Assembly (NCBI GenBank): GCA_030248215.1
Contig: JASANG010002422.1
Span: 39,136-103,135 of the forward strand
Length of the DNA: 64,000 nucleotides
Source: Enoplolaimus lenunculus
Taxonomy: Eukaryota; Nematoda; Enoplea; Enoplida; Thoracostomopsidae
Direction: 5' to 3'
Positions 23,301-38,300 of this stretch are shown piece after piece. Below the pieces are notes generated by a model. The model searched no databases. It worked only from the letters and a program-made list of their open reading frames with translations, and was not told where the DNA came from. The position numbers and the translations under genes were made by a program. Every line of letters starts with the position of its first letter. The stretch's first letter is position 1.

Positions 23301-26300
23301 AGTTGCGCTATACGCTGCCGCACGCCGCTGGACTCGACGCAAAAGCTTTTTTATTAAAAAGTGCCGAACGCTGCCGCGCGCCGCTATATTTTGCGTATAT
23401 TTCTGTTAGCATCGCATAGCGGCCCACGGCGGCGTGCGGTACAGTAAAGTATAGCGCAACCCTAAGAGTATTCATTGAAACCTTGTGATTAATTGCTCAA
23501 CGACGGCAACAGATCATTCGGACCAGAACCAATAGAACGGAGATGACCAGACGAGGGCGAAAGATCATTCGGGCCAGAACCAATAGAACGGAGATGACCA
23601 GACGAGGGCGAAAGATCATTTGGGCCAGAACCAATAGAACGGAGATGACCAGACGAGGGCGAAAGATCATTCGAGCCAGAACCAATAGAACGGAGATGAC
23701 CAGACGAGGGCGAAAGATCATTCGAGCCAGAACCAATGGAACGGATATGACCATATTTTTTTCACCGACTAGAGTTCGTAAACCTATAAAATAGCGTCAA
23801 GCGAAGCATATCAAACTTTTCTAAGACGGCCTAAAAATCCACGGCAGTTATTAGAAGCGTCGTAAGATTATTTAATCTGGTTCAAATTATCGTCATCTTG
23901 AAAGCGACTTCGAAAAATTACATCCCCTTATCAGAAAACAAATGTTCTGTTAATAAGCGCTTTGATGCTTTACGCTGTTTTGCTCATTTTATCTCTCAGA
24001 ATCAAAGACAGTTGTTGATTTTTAATAGCTGCCTCAGACTGGAACGCTCTGCTGATAGTTATTAGAGTTAGGATAGACTATAAGGTCGCAAGATGGGAAG
24101 AAAAATTTTCAGTACACTTTAACTCACTTGGCTAACATTAATGGACAAATATTTGTTTTTGTATTGAAAATTTTTAGTTTTGCAACATTCGTATGGTTTG
24201 CTAAAGGCGTGGGACCTGAGGCCGCTGTCTTATTGGCCTCCAGTATGATGTGCCCCTGAACTTGTCTTAAAATCAACTTTTTGGTGTATTTTTTCGTAAA
24301 ATGACCAATGTATAGAACAGAGCCGTGACAGCAGTATAAGCATATTCTTAGTTACTTTTTTGCAGTCCTGCGAAAAAAACGGCCCGCTTGTGATCTTTAC
24401 ATGGGCGTCTAAAATAAACATTTTAGTTTAATTTTGTTAAAATAAACATTTTGGTTTAATTTTGTTAAAATAAACATTTTGGCCTAATTTTTCCGAAAAT
24501 AAACTTTTTGGTTAATTTTTCCTAAAATAAACTTTTTAGCCTAATGTTTCCTAAAATAAACTTTTTGATTTAATTTTTCCTAAAATAAACTTTTTGATTT
24601 AATTTTTCCTAAAATAAAGTTTTTGATTTAATTTTTCCTAAAATAAACTTTTTGGTTTAATTTTGACAATTTTAGCATGGCTTCACTTACAATGGCCTTC
24701 TACAACAGTATCGATGCAACTCCAAACATGAGACTGGTCAAGAAAAAATCCGTGCCACTCGTTAGCGATCTGGTAAGTCTGCATGTGGTTTTTTTAGTTT
24801 TTTTTTTGCTATTTTCTAAATGTTATTTTTAAACTTTTCTCAAACTTTTTTTGTTAAAATTTTAAGTTTTGGTTGCGCGTGATGCAATTTCTTGCAATAT
24901 TTATAAGATGCAATTTGCACTAGAAATACTCGAAGCTACGCCAGATTAAAATGTTTGTAAAGGCCGATATTCTCAAATGTGTAACACCTATCACCAGTTA
25001 ATGATAATTTCGAAATCTGAACCTATTAAAAAATAGGTATAATTATTCTTAGTTCACGATTCGTTTAGCAACTGTAATAAGTTTGACCATTTGAATGATC
25101 GGATTTGACCATTCTTACACAGAGTTCAGTTAAAGCTATTATACAAGCTTTGTTATTCGTAACTAACCTCATTGTTCTGTTTGAAAACCTATGGCTAATA
25201 ATAAATGCTACATACTTTAGTGACCCGAATAAGACGAGGATGTCTGATATTTATTTCGCCGCTCCAGAAGGTACCTACTATTAGGTTATAGGCTGTTATT
25301 TATTTTTCAACGTCCTCAAAGTATTTGGACCACATTCTTGTCGCTTATGCCGCGAATGAATATAGACCAGTCGTAGTGGGACTACATTTATTGAGCGAAG
25401 CTCGAACACACGTAAGCAATTAAGGTTATATGCAAATTAGTTATTAGCTAACTAATCATTTATCGGTTTTGGAGGTTTGTAAGCAATTTCCTCAGGATCC
25501 TCGCACGCAAAAACCCTTCAGCCACCCTATACTTTTGGAATAATTTAAAAAATCCTAATTTTGTCTTGTCAATTAAGCTAATATGCAAATTGACTATTAG
25601 CTTTCTATTCAATTATCGGTTTTGGATGTTTGTAAACTATTTATTCAAATTCCTTGCACCTAAAAACCCTTTAGTGCGGAAATTATATTTCTTTTAACCT
25701 TAATAATTAGTGAAATATTGTAAAAAGTCCTAATTTAGGCTTATAACCTTGCTAATATGCAAATTATCTATTAGCTAACTGCTCAATTATCGGTTTTGGA
25801 GGTTTGTAAACAGTCTACGCAGATTCCTCGCACCCAAAAACTCTTTAATGTTAAAATTAGATTGCTTCTAACTGTAATAATTAGTGAAATATTGTGGAAA
25901 GTACTAATTTAGGCTTAATTAATTATGCAAATTAGCCTGTAGCTAATAAACGGCTCCAAATTTTAAAACCCCAATGCGAGGTTAACACCCCAGGATTATT
26001 GGCTTTCAAACAAAAAAAGTTTATCAAAATCGGTTCAGCCGTTCCTGAGATTCTTTTCGGACGGACAGACGGACGGACGGACATCCACCTTTCGACCCCC
26101 AAGTACAAAACATAAAACGCTTCGCAAAACTCCGAGCTTCGCTCGGAGTTTCGCTTCGCTCAATAACATATACTTTGAGTAATTAATTTAATTTTGTAGC
26201 AAACTTTGGTTTGCGAATAGGCTAATTTAGGTTTGATGCGTCAAAGTAATTCTGTACACTGTTCATCCAGTGACTTTTATTAGTGATATAGACTCCTATT

Positions 26301-29300
26301 GATTCAGACTCAAAATAAACTGTCCAACTTTGATTACCTCCCTTCATTCTTATTCGAGTCACTACAGTAGATTTGAGAATACATCGATTTCTATCAACTG
26401 ATGTTTAACAATTTGTACAGGCATCTTAGCCTTAGAAACTTAGAAAATAAGCCACCATAATTTTGGGTATATTTCACTTTTAAGCTAAATTGCACTAGCA
26501 ATTGCAATAAATTGCATCGTGACTGCATTTTTTGTGTGTTTTACCTTAATCTGACACAGGGTTTGGGTATGAAGCCGACCACCTTTGCCCGCCTTCTGGA
26601 TTGTGTTACCTACAGTAAGAATGCTTTGCTAGTACCTATGCTCGCATACCCATGGTATAAAACAAGTTTTTGCTAAATTCTATAAATGTTAGCGTTTTTG
26701 TTCTCTAAATTTTCGAATGTGTGTTTCTTTAGCATTCTATAAGTCAATTAGTATACTTTTTGTATACATTAGATAGTATTTATATCGCGGGCCCATATTC
26801 TCAAATATGTATAGCATCTATTGCCAGTTTTAGTGGCGAGTTTTTAAACTCACCAATGCTTGCATGTTAGAATCTCAAAGTTTGCAAAACAGTAGGACAA
26901 TTGAAATTTAAAAAAAAGGTTGTTAATTTTAAAAAGTTCATCATCATTCACTCGTTCGAAAGTTACAAGATCTATCACCAACTATTGAAAAGTGCTGCAT
27001 ACATTTGAGAATGTGGGCGCAGATTTCAACTTTGAAATGCATATATTGTTCTTATTGTATGCAACCAAATCAAAGGTTAAACGGTTTAAACAGGATGAGA
27101 AATATTTTTGCCTTCAATGTCCTTTTGGCGACCGTCAAACGTTGGGATACGGTATCCGAAAGACAAGGATGTTGCCAGCTGGGAGGTGGGGATTGGGCCA
27201 TCCCTCCAAAGGAATTTTTATAAAGACGTTTTTAGATACTTATTCAGTTTATAACACAAGAAACGCTCTTGTTGAAAAATTGTTTATAAACGTAACCCCA
27301 TTTCTAATATCGTGGCTACGCCCATTCCGGGGGAGGGACGCAATATTTTAGGCATAAGCGGTGGGACACAAGATTTTTTTAAATTTTTCTAAAATTTAAT
27401 AAATATTTAAATGGTTAAACAAAAAAGTTGATTTTGTTAAAATTTACTTAAATTGCATTTTTCATACATTTATTTGAAGTTAAGCTTTTTTTCAATAATT
27501 ACAAAAATAATAATAATAATAATAAACTAATTTTCTCGTTCAACTGTGTCCTTTGAAACCGTTTGAGGTAGAACATGCTACAGGTGCGAAAAAAATTTCA
27601 GGATGGGCATACAAGGGATATCAATGACTTTTACAAGTAAGGTTGAAAACTTTCTAGGGCGGCCAAAGTTCTTCCATCGGGGCGAAGCCACACTGCCCTG
27701 CGTCCGGCTACGAACCCGTATACATAGAGTTACAAATTATCGCCAACGGCGAACCCAGAAATTTCTGACGGAGGGGTGTCGCGATATACAATACATAGTG
27801 AATCGCTTTTTCTAGGGGGAAACCTAGTGACAACCCCTTGTTATCCACCAGTGATCATCACCATCCCCATTTCAGATGTCATATATGTTGCTCTTGCACC
27901 CTCTGTCGTAAATTGTCTTTTTGTATTGACATCCTTAGGGGCAACTGCGTGTAACAATAATTTTTCTCGCTCGCTACACCCGCTTGCAGTATATATTCTC
28001 AAAATGTCACCCGAAATTCTGACCACGTCCCTGGTTCATTTCCACTCACAGGTAAACATTAATACGAGCCTGTCGCCTCCTGCTCAACTTGACACAGATA
28101 GCGTTGTTTTCTTACGATATTTCTGTGGGGGTGATAATGAAATAGCAGGTGTGACACTACACTCGAACAAACTTTATGTGGTCCTTGTTTACCTGCCCAC
28201 CTTTTAAATAAGTACCCCCCCCAGACATATGGACTGGATTTATAAAAATAGACTAAGGCTTAGAGCGCTGGCTGGCTATGGTTTAGGTTTAGTCTAAGCT
28301 TTAACCTATAGCTTAGACTTTGGTAAATTATTTATCAGTAGTGTGTGACGGAAATTTTTGCCTTCTATCAAATTACCACTAGGGGTGGGGCGAAACAAGT
28401 ACCAATTTTTCTTAGGAGGGGGATGGCTGGGTCCCCCTCTGGCTACGAACCTGCGTATACAATATTAACAACCAATCACGTTCAATTATATTTATTTAAT
28501 ATTTAAAATTATATACATTTGTTATTCTTAGATCAAAACATCGGTTAAGGCGCAGCCGCATAAGGTATATATCAGCTTGCATTCTCCCCTTGGGAATAAT
28601 TAAACAATACATTTGGGGTTCCTATACAAAATTGCACAATTGCACGTTTCGAAAATTGCATTTGCATGAAACTTTTCGGGCCATCGAAATCACTGCTGGA
28701 CACCACCCCCTGTCGCCAATGTCTTGTCTATCTTCTCTATCTGGTTATGTACGACCTCAATTCTGGTTCAGGTCTCGATTTCCACACCTGTAGCCAATTG
28801 GGGGGATAGGTGGCTAATACGTCGGATTCTAGCTTACCTCCCCTCGTTTTGGATTGAGTCGTGAAAGTTTAAGCTGCGCTAGAATAATAGTCATTTTGGC
28901 TCCAAATTTTGGACCCTGATAACATGTAAAATTTCTCTACAAAACATGCCAGTTGTATGAATTTATCACCCCCTCGCTAAACTTTATTTAGCTGGCTATC
29001 GGTCTATATTATTCGGGTTATTTCTGTGGGTCACTATTCTGAAATGATTATTTCGTCTATCACAGTTATGATAAAGTGTACTTAAATTACTTGTAGCAAC
29101 TTTGTTTATAATTCTATCGTTGTAGTAGTGAAAGTTTGGAAAAATACACTACATCCGCTTTCAGTCCAAGATTTGAAAAACATATCCGGGTGTGAAACTC
29201 GGGGTCAATTTCGACATTGAAACATTCTTGAGAGAGCAAAATGTTAATTGAACCTTTTCGGTTTATTTGCCCGCAGCCGGCGTTTGTCTGTATTGTATTT

Positions 29301-32300
29301 GATTTCGTAAATTTTAGTTTTTGCATATTTGAGCTTCTCATGACTTCAGTGAATCATTTTACTTATTTGAAATTGAATTTTTAAAAAATTCTGTTTTTGA
29401 AATTCTGAGGACCGCCGGTTTTGGCAACGAAAATTTTATTAAAAACAACTCAAAGGGCAATTTGCCAAAAAATTTAGGATACCGCTACATAAGTTATCGG
29501 TCAAAACTCGAGAACCTATTATCTGGGCCCGTATTCTCAAATGCGTCTAGCAACTATTATCAGTTAGTGATAGGTTTTCAAACTGACGAACATCTGCAAT
29601 TGCATATCTCAAAATTGGTACAAAAGTAAGTCAAATCAAACGCGAACAATGTGCTGAATTTCGAACCTCACGTTACAGGATCTATCACCAACTGGTAATA
29701 GGTGCTACACACATTTGAGAATACGATAAAAAATTTAACGCCATTTAGCTCAGGACTGCTGCCAGCGTCGAATTATAAATAAATTTCAAAAATCTTTTAT
29801 AAAAATTTTTTACGGGTATCAAGGGCGAATATAAGAATCTCCTAACGAATGTTTCAATTTTCAAATATTCAAATTTTTGTACGGAATGATCAGGTGAAAT
29901 TATGAGAAACTCAAGTACGCAAAAAAATAATTTAAAATATGAACATTTTTGATCGAACGCCGACTGAGAGGAATAACCAAAACGACCTGGTATTAATAAT
30001 ACCTTACAACTGGTCTAAAATTAATCAGGGGGAAGGGGTGGCGGGTGCACAATTTGGTCAGGGGTACCAGCTTCGTGCACCCCTTTGGCTACGGTCGAGT
30101 GACAATGTGTTACAGAGGGGTGTTGGAGTTGTTTAGCAAAAATAAACTATTTTGAACAACCAAAATTACGTTTTGTTCTAAATTCCGCGCAAAAATTACC
30201 AAATATTCAGTGTTGAAATTTTGTTATATAATTTTCGCATTATTACAGGTATTCAAAGTACGTAAGCTTTTATATGGTTTCTGTCCAGTATAAATAATCA
30301 CACATATGGTATCCAATTATGCATTATTATTACTGTTATTATTACTAATTATTGCTATATAATGTATTGCGGCAACGTCAAACGAAGTATTGCACAATGC
30401 ACATTTTTAGAAATGGCACAAGGGTTTACAACTATCGTAGTCTGTGAACCAGAAACATTTTAGGATTTCGTGTCTAAATATAGCTAGCATAACCCAATAA
30501 TATTTGATTTCTATAACGGAACCGATAGGCAGTTGAGCTCTGCAATTTCTAGATTCCCCCTGTTAACTTTTAAGCATGGCGGTACGCCTAATTTAGGAAT
30601 TTTACAACAGAATTTGGGTAAATTTTGTCAATTTAGACAGTTGTAAGCGAACAATTTTTAGTAATATTTAGTAAAAATTGAAAATTTTTTACCGTTTATT
30701 AATCTATTAGACACTTTTAAAATTAATATAATGACGTGGTTATAAAATGTAGCTTTTTCGTTGGTTCTAATATCAGCCTTAGCTTGTAGCCTTAGGCTTC
30801 AGCTGTGCAGTCAATTATTGGCACAGGGTGCAACCGAATATCCGCTTCCGGTAAAAACCGATATGTCCGTCTGAGTGAATCACGGAAATTCCGGTATGTT
30901 TATGAATTTAAGCAATTAAGCAGCGGAATTAAATTGAAATATTAATTGTTGATCCTTGATTTTGAGAAATTTTAAAGATTAAGCATTTTTTAAAAAATAT
31001 TGAAAAACTTTTTTTAACAAAACGTTGTGGATTTGGTTTTATGAATAAGATAAACAAAAAAATATACCATAATCTTACAACGGCTTAAGATAAAGACTAA
31101 AAATTGTGAAACATTCATTTTTTGTCGTACAATATTTATAGAAAATACTTATAATTTTAAGATAATGTTAAGAAATTGGCTTAGTTTTCACTTAGGAATG
31201 TTCTTCCCAGCGCTCAGCGTAAGTGTTAGAATTTGTACAATTTTCAAATATTACGTTTTAAATTAATGTTTGAGTGTTCGTCATAGTCAAATGTTCCTAT
31301 TTAAAAGTGTAACAGCGTGAAATTAATCCTTGGCCCAAGCAAAAGACTAAGCCTAAGCTTAAGCTAATCGCATACTAAATTGTAATCCTGTGGTAAAACG
31401 GGACAACCCTAAAAGTAATATGGTTCTGGTCGTTAAATGTTGCCGTAATTTGGTTTGCTTGTTAGTTTGCTACTATGCTTTTTTTGCTAATTTATCATAT
31501 GCCTTCTTTGCATGGGTGGACTGACCTTAAGGAAGGTGTAACGGTCAAATTTGGCCGATGGCTCAGTAGAAATTTGGGCGACTCAACAAAACGAAAAAAT
31601 ACTTGGTTTTATGTGCCCCACCGGTTCGTTGGTCTAGAGGTCAACCTGGCTTTTGAACTGGTCATTGATGGACCGGTTTATATCAAAATGCCAGGCCCGA
31701 TTTTTAGTGCCGATTCAGCTTTGTTTCTATGCTTATATAGGTTGATTAAATAGTTTGCTTATTTATGAAAACTACTGCGTTGTGTTTTTTAAATTTTAAA
31801 TAAATTTTGCCAAATTTGCCAATTCCCATAGGTGAAATATATCATAAACAAACAAAAACTATAGGTTCAGGGCTGTTATTCAGGACAATTACCAATTGGT
31901 CTAAACCAAGCTGCTGTGATTGGCATAATGCAGTTTAGCGTAGACCAAATAGCAATCTATCAGTATTGTGTCTGTCCAAATAATAAAATCTGATTGGTCT
32001 ATAAGTTTAATAGTCCATATAGCCTATGCCAAACTGGTATTACATATTCACGAAAATTAGCCAACGCCAATTATTAAGTAGCCTGAATAGCAGTTTGGCC
32101 TACGACGTATACCCAATACAAAATACGACCTCTGCATTCAACGAAATTGTTTTGTCTCAATCCGTAGACAGTCAACATACTTGAAACCAAAAAATTCACA
32201 GCGGCTGACATTTATGAGATACTCATAAATTTTCAGTTTGCCAAAATAGATTATTCACTATCAAACCCACCCCGCCCCCCCTCGCCTGCCCGAACAGAAA

Positions 32301-35300
32301 CGGTTTGTCCTGGCTTATCCCCGCATGCTCCGTTTCGGGGCTACGGGCCAATCGTTTTCATTGTGGTTATCATTTGTTTTACTGGGTTTAGCAGTTCACG
32401 GTATATTTGTTTGGGGTATATTTTACAATTTTCATATTAATTTTATGTCACGTATATTCATTGCTAATATGGATTTTTGTGTAATATTTTCCAAAACAGC
32501 GAGTTATATTTACCGGTGACCATATGTTGTTGTTTGAACGTTGAATTCCGTTGAATATGGCTTGCACTGAACTCAGGTGCGCGCTACTGCACGCCGATTT
32601 TTGTTAGCATCGCATAGCGGCACATGGCGGCGTCTTGCACAGTAAAGTATAGCGTAACCCTAAAAGTAGATGAAATTTTGCGTACTTAAGCCTAAGCCTA
32701 TGCCTATGCATATGCCTAAGCCTAAGCCTAAGCCTAAGTCTAAACCTAAGCCTAAGCCTAAGCCTATGCATAAGCCTAAGCCTAAGCCTAAGCCTACGCC
32801 TTCGCTAACTGTCGTCACGAACTGTTCAGTACTTGGTCTACCAAGTGCCGGATCCAGAAATTTCTGATCGTGTGGAAGGGGGGCATGAGATAAATGTAAT
32901 AGTGAAAAAAACTCGTGAGCGAGACGATAAACGCAATTTTAGCACTAAATCCTACGACTTGTTCATCGGTGCTGGAGACGTTGGCTTGGATGACCCTTTC
33001 CTTGCATCCGCCAGCGAGTATTGTCAACAGTGTATACACTAGCGGATCCAGAGGGAGCCGCGGACGTATGGCACCGCCTCAGAAACCTATTTGTGATAAA
33101 ATGATAAGGTGTTTACAATTTTTTCTCCTCAGAAAATTGGCACATATATAGCGTACAGTAAAATTGCGTTTCGTAACTGATGCAAGCCCTTTGTTGTCAG
33201 AAATTTCTTTATTTGACGTTGAGTGTATATATAGCGCCTATTGCATGATTATTATAATATGTTGGCAATTTAGCAAACTGCATCAACTGCAGATATTAAG
33301 CTATGTTCACAAACAAAGCCAATCCTAAATTGTAAAACGTACCAAATTGGTAAGAGTCACACTATTCACTGGTTCAAAAGCTTACAAGACCAATCGCTTA
33401 CTGGTGATAGTTCCTGTTCACATTTTAAGGGCATAAATGTTTTTTGCTAACTTTTGTAAACCTGTTAAACCCGAGCCAAAGTGGCTCAGGCTCAGGTTTT
33501 TTTGTGAAAAACTGTTGTGATTCGACCAACTTGTAAATCCAGCGAAATCTTGCCATGATTTTTCGTTGATATTTTTCGCCGCACCCTCCCACTCAAAATG
33601 TTACGCTGGCTTAGGGACCGAAGCATACGATTGTTGTATCGGAGGGTGGAAATATAAGTCGCAGGATGTAACTATAGACACGGTCGAATTCAGGGGGCGT
33701 TCATTGCGCATCCATAACCCCCACGTCAATCCGTATTACGCAGCGAACGTCAATCTAGTGTACGCGTCAAATATCGTATTGGTTTTGTGGATCCCAGCAT
33801 GCGATCCGCCGTTAGACTTTTTCCTGGATCCACCCGGACATATCCATACCACCTAGTTGCCCTTTTAGAAATAAGGGATCAGAAAATATTTGGGGGTGGT
33901 GGTACAAGGCACCGCAGTCAGGTATAATTTTGACCCTGGATAAAAATTCAAGCTAACATAACGAAACGTCCCAGAGCTTTACATACCCCAAAATTAGCCA
34001 AGGTTTGCAAGGGTTCAAATTCTACGTGACCAAAACATTTCCATTTGGGACTAAAATATATTGTTATTTTTAATTCTGACCCCCCATTTCGCTACGGGTG
34101 CAAGTTGACAGACAGATTGTTTTGAGTTCTTACACAACACCCCATACAATGGTTATGCAACAAAGAAAATTTTGGCGGGAAAAGCCAAAGATAAAAAAAT
34201 GGCGGTTTCGCTAGCTATGTCATTTTTTAGATTGATGTAGATGATACACGGGCAATAGATGTGAATTATTATAATAGTACATATATGGTGTTTGTTCAGT
34301 GGAAACCCAGTGTTTTTTTTTTAATTGTGACGTGACGTCTGTTTTGACATCAGGCCCGCTATGAAATGGACTGAGGTTCTGAGTTTAGAAGATTAAATGT
34401 CTGGTACTGAACAAATTCATTGGGTCCAGGGTAGCCACCGGAATTCCGGTTCCGCCATTTTTCACCTTTTGATTCCGATAAATTTTTACCGGAACTAAAA
34501 ATTCCGGTATTAAAATGTTGGTCGGTAGAAATTAAAAACATTTTGCTTAAAAAATGACGATAAAAATAAAACTAAAAAAATTTACGATAAAAATAAACTA
34601 AAAAATTTACGAAAAACATAAAATACATTTCGTTAGTATTTTTAACTTTCCAGTTCCGTTTGCGGTATTTTTTTTTGGAAATTTCGGTTCTGGTTCTGCT
34701 AAAGTGTAATTCCGGTTGCACCCTGATTGATGCGTAGTTCAGACTCATAGCCAGCTCAACAATATTTGTGAATAGACCTGAAAAAGTTAAATAGTGCACG
34801 CAGCGCAGCGATGTGGTGAATAAGGGATATTATTGGGATTGGCTAGAAAATACATTGTAAGCTTCAGATAAACAATTTACATTGCAACAATTTTAGCACA
34901 ACACTAACGAGGAATACATCCCACCATCAAGCGGTGATCTGATCGCTTGGCAAACGTCCACTTTACAATGTGTACAAGCAAAGTCAACCAATTTCCAGGA
35001 TGGCCTAAAATTATTTAAAGGACTTTAGTCCCAGGTGTCCGGCCGGACCGGTAGATGATCGAAATTTTTAAATTCAGTATGAAATAATTGCAACATTGCC
35101 ACTTCCCCTGGAGATACGATCCCATGCTTCGAATCAAATACGGATATAAATTAAAAAAATTTCTATTTACGTAGAACACAGGACGGGCAACCCATGGTTT
35201 ACTGAAGGCTTTCATATAAAATAGAACCAGTTGTTTTTGGGTGTGTTTGCTTTACCAGCTGGTGGCATACGTTGTTGTGTTTTTACCATTTACTATTCAG

Positions 35301-38300
35301 CATAAAAATGTTTTTAGTATAAAACAAAAATGTAAATAGTACGAAACCCATAATATGGTTCTATTAAAGGCCCCCAATAAACTGTTTCTAAATTTAAACG
35401 GTTTACAAGTCAGCCCCCCCCCGGAAAGTAAGAAATCCAACAATCCAGGGTGAGCAAGGTGAGTTCTTGAGACCATGGGTTGATTGAGTAATTTTGAAGG
35501 AACAGTCACCTGGCGAGGTCACCTTGATAGGGTGGTTAAACATTTTTTAGAAGAAGCATACAAAGGTTTTTGATGACTTACAAGCATGGTTGACAATTTT
35601 CTATGAGGGATTTTTCTCAGGGGTGGGCCGAGCGCCCCCTGGTACACGTATTGCTTTGTGTCCGCGTAGGAACCGCGAAAATATCGAATACGCGCACGTT
35701 AGCTAATGAAGGTAGAAGCGAAACGCAATTTTAGCACTTAATCTTAATACTGAATTTCAGTTTGCCCCCTGGTGAAGGGTAAACGCCTGGCTCACATGGT
35801 TTTGGCTCCGCCAGTATTTGAGACAGGAAAATAAATTTGACCAGGGTACAATTCTTCCAATAAAAAATTTTCCGACTCGGAGACGTAAATTCGCTCTCCG
35901 GCGACCCGTACGTCACGCCAACATTGGTAATGTTTCGACCCAAAAAATTGTCCTTAAAATATTTAAATTTTTAGCTAATTTTTTTCTTGAAATGACGTCA
36001 TAATTTACAAAATTATTTAGCGTTTTTTTGGACAGCAAATTTTTGGGTTTACGTAGGCCTGCCATTTCATTACAACTCTGATTTATTCACGATTTGTGTC
36101 ATATTTTTATTTGTTAAAAATTTACAAATGTGTGCAGCACCTATTACCAGTTTCTAGCGAGCAATATTTAGTTTACATGGTTAGCTTTGGGTGCCGTCTA
36201 AAGAATTTAGCCAGAGTTGCAGCTAAAGGATTTACCCGGAGTTGCAATTTTGAACATATGAGGGAAGAGTGGCTTTATGCATTCTGTGGTCTGATTTAAT
36301 GGACCATATGTCAATTTAGGACTAAGGATTGCGCTATACTCTACTGCGCCGGACGCGACCGGGCACCGCCGAACGCCGCTGTGCGTTGTTAACAAAGGCA
36401 AAATCTGTTTGGTAGTGTACGGCAGGGTACGATGGCACGCGTCGAGGGTGGCGAACCCGTTACGTCTCCCTTTCTACCCTGGTCCCAATGCGTATCCGTC
36501 GGTAAATTATTTACAAACCGTTCATTTACCTAACAGCTGGTATGGCTGACAAATTGAGCAACCTTTCAATAGTTTAGGATCGGGCGTTTTTTTTCTGTCA
36601 TACCGGTACTTCCGGGTTATCAAATGTAGGATTGTTGCGTATTCTCAAATGAGTATAGCACCTATCATCAGTTTGCAATAACTGCAGTCGAATTTACCGG
36701 TTAATAGTTCTGTGTTAATGCAAGCGAAGTGGATTCACTCGTAACGACAGTTTTTCCGGCTGTTGATCAGCTTATACAATCTCTAGAAATCTGTGGCGTG
36801 TGGGTATACGCGGTGTAGCTTGTGTATGTGCAAAGTGTGTGTAATGTTAAGACACATACAGACTTGTGCACATATAGCACCAGAGGATATTATGATATCG
36901 GCCGCGTTGTGTCCGAGGTTCGATTTCCGGCGTGGCCATATGTTTCGGAGTAATCTAGGGGGAAAATCATGTATATTCGCTGTACTTCGAGGAAACGGAT
37001 CGTCCCGACCTTGCATTTGTGACATAGCATTGTTGACGGGTTTCAAACCCCGTATTAAATTTGAAATAATTCTAAAATTACCCACTGAACCAATTAACCA
37101 GTTTTACTACTTTAAGATGACAGCTTAATTTTGATTGGAAGCTCCATAGTAGCATTGCTGATCGCTGATTCGCTCCAGCTCTGATTTAATATTTATTACT
37201 AACTGGTGATTGGTGCTATACTTGTCAACTGGAATTTTGGCCAAAATTAGACTGATGTTTTTGTTCATGCAAAATCTAATTTTTATTCTTACTATGAGTA
37301 ATATATGATGTCTACGGTAGTGTTGTCTCGACAGGTTAGGGTTACGCTATACTTTACTGTGTCGGACGTTGCCGCACGCCGCCGAACGCCACTATGCCTT
37401 GCTATCAAAAATATAAACAATCTATTTGGTGGTGTCCGGCGACGCGCGGCTAATATAGCGCAACCCTTACAGACCGAAAATAATTTTTGTAAATTAACGA
37501 AAATATTTTTAAATTAAAAACAATTAAAAAGTTCGAAAAAATGTAAAAAAATTTGTGTTTAAATTGAAAATAAACACAACCACACAACAACACGGTCGAT
37601 TATGGAACTCGCTGATTTTGGCAATTTTTGGAACCTCAAAAATGCAACTGTCAGTGATATTATGCGGATTGTAAGTATGACCCTCAGGTTATGTACAGCG
37701 GCGGTCCGGTCATACAGAATAGCAATAGAGTAGGCTTGACTTTTAAACTAATCGCTACGCTAACGTTGAGGCTTAGGTTCAGAAATATGCTTATTGGATA
37801 CAAGTATTTTATTCGATAGTCTTTCTTGAAATCTGCTAAATTTGTTTCAGAAAGTTGTCGTGCCCTCGAATCAGCAATTTGTTAAGAAATAAGTTAATGC
37901 AATTTTTGTTGAAAATTTCGCCAATGTAAACAACATGGGCGGAACAGTATTATAAGCATATTCCTAAGCCTAAGCCTAAGCCTAAATCTAAGCGTAAGAA
38001 TGAGCATATTTCTAAGGCTAAGCCTAAGCCTAAGCAAAGTGAATAAAAAATAGTCTCAAGCTTACGCTTAGTCCATTGCAGTCCCACAAAACAACGTTCC
38101 GCCCCTGATCGTTTACATGGGCCGAAAATTTTATCATTTTTATTAATTTTCTCTCAAATTCCGGCTTCAAACAACTTTGTTGCTTTGTTTAAAACAGTGC
38201 GAAAACATTGGCGAAATGATTATGAATACATCGGATTGTAACATGAATTAATATGTATTTTTTTGTAGTATAAGGGTTACGCTATACTTTACTGTGTCGC

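Noticed and set aside
26040-26166. CRISPR-like or regulatory array suggested by GGACGGAC runs and palindromes
   Set aside because: The organism is a eukaryote and the pattern is the terminus of a dispersed element; there are no spacers.
26560-26617. Exon-like stretch after GACACAG in the large intron
   Set aside because: No GT donor in a compatible phase (ends CAGTAAGA) and the flanking exons at 24676 and 40169 already join in frame with conserved sequence.
27776-28207. 143-codon + strand frame and an antiparallel 61-codon frame
   Set aside because: No recognised domain, no splice-consistent place in unc-13, and the sequence starts beside a MITE remnant.
32684-32805. Chromosome end or telomere
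   Set aside because: TTAGGC-type repeats are interstitial, short, interspersed with variants, and flanked by ordinary repeats and the continuing unc-13 gene.
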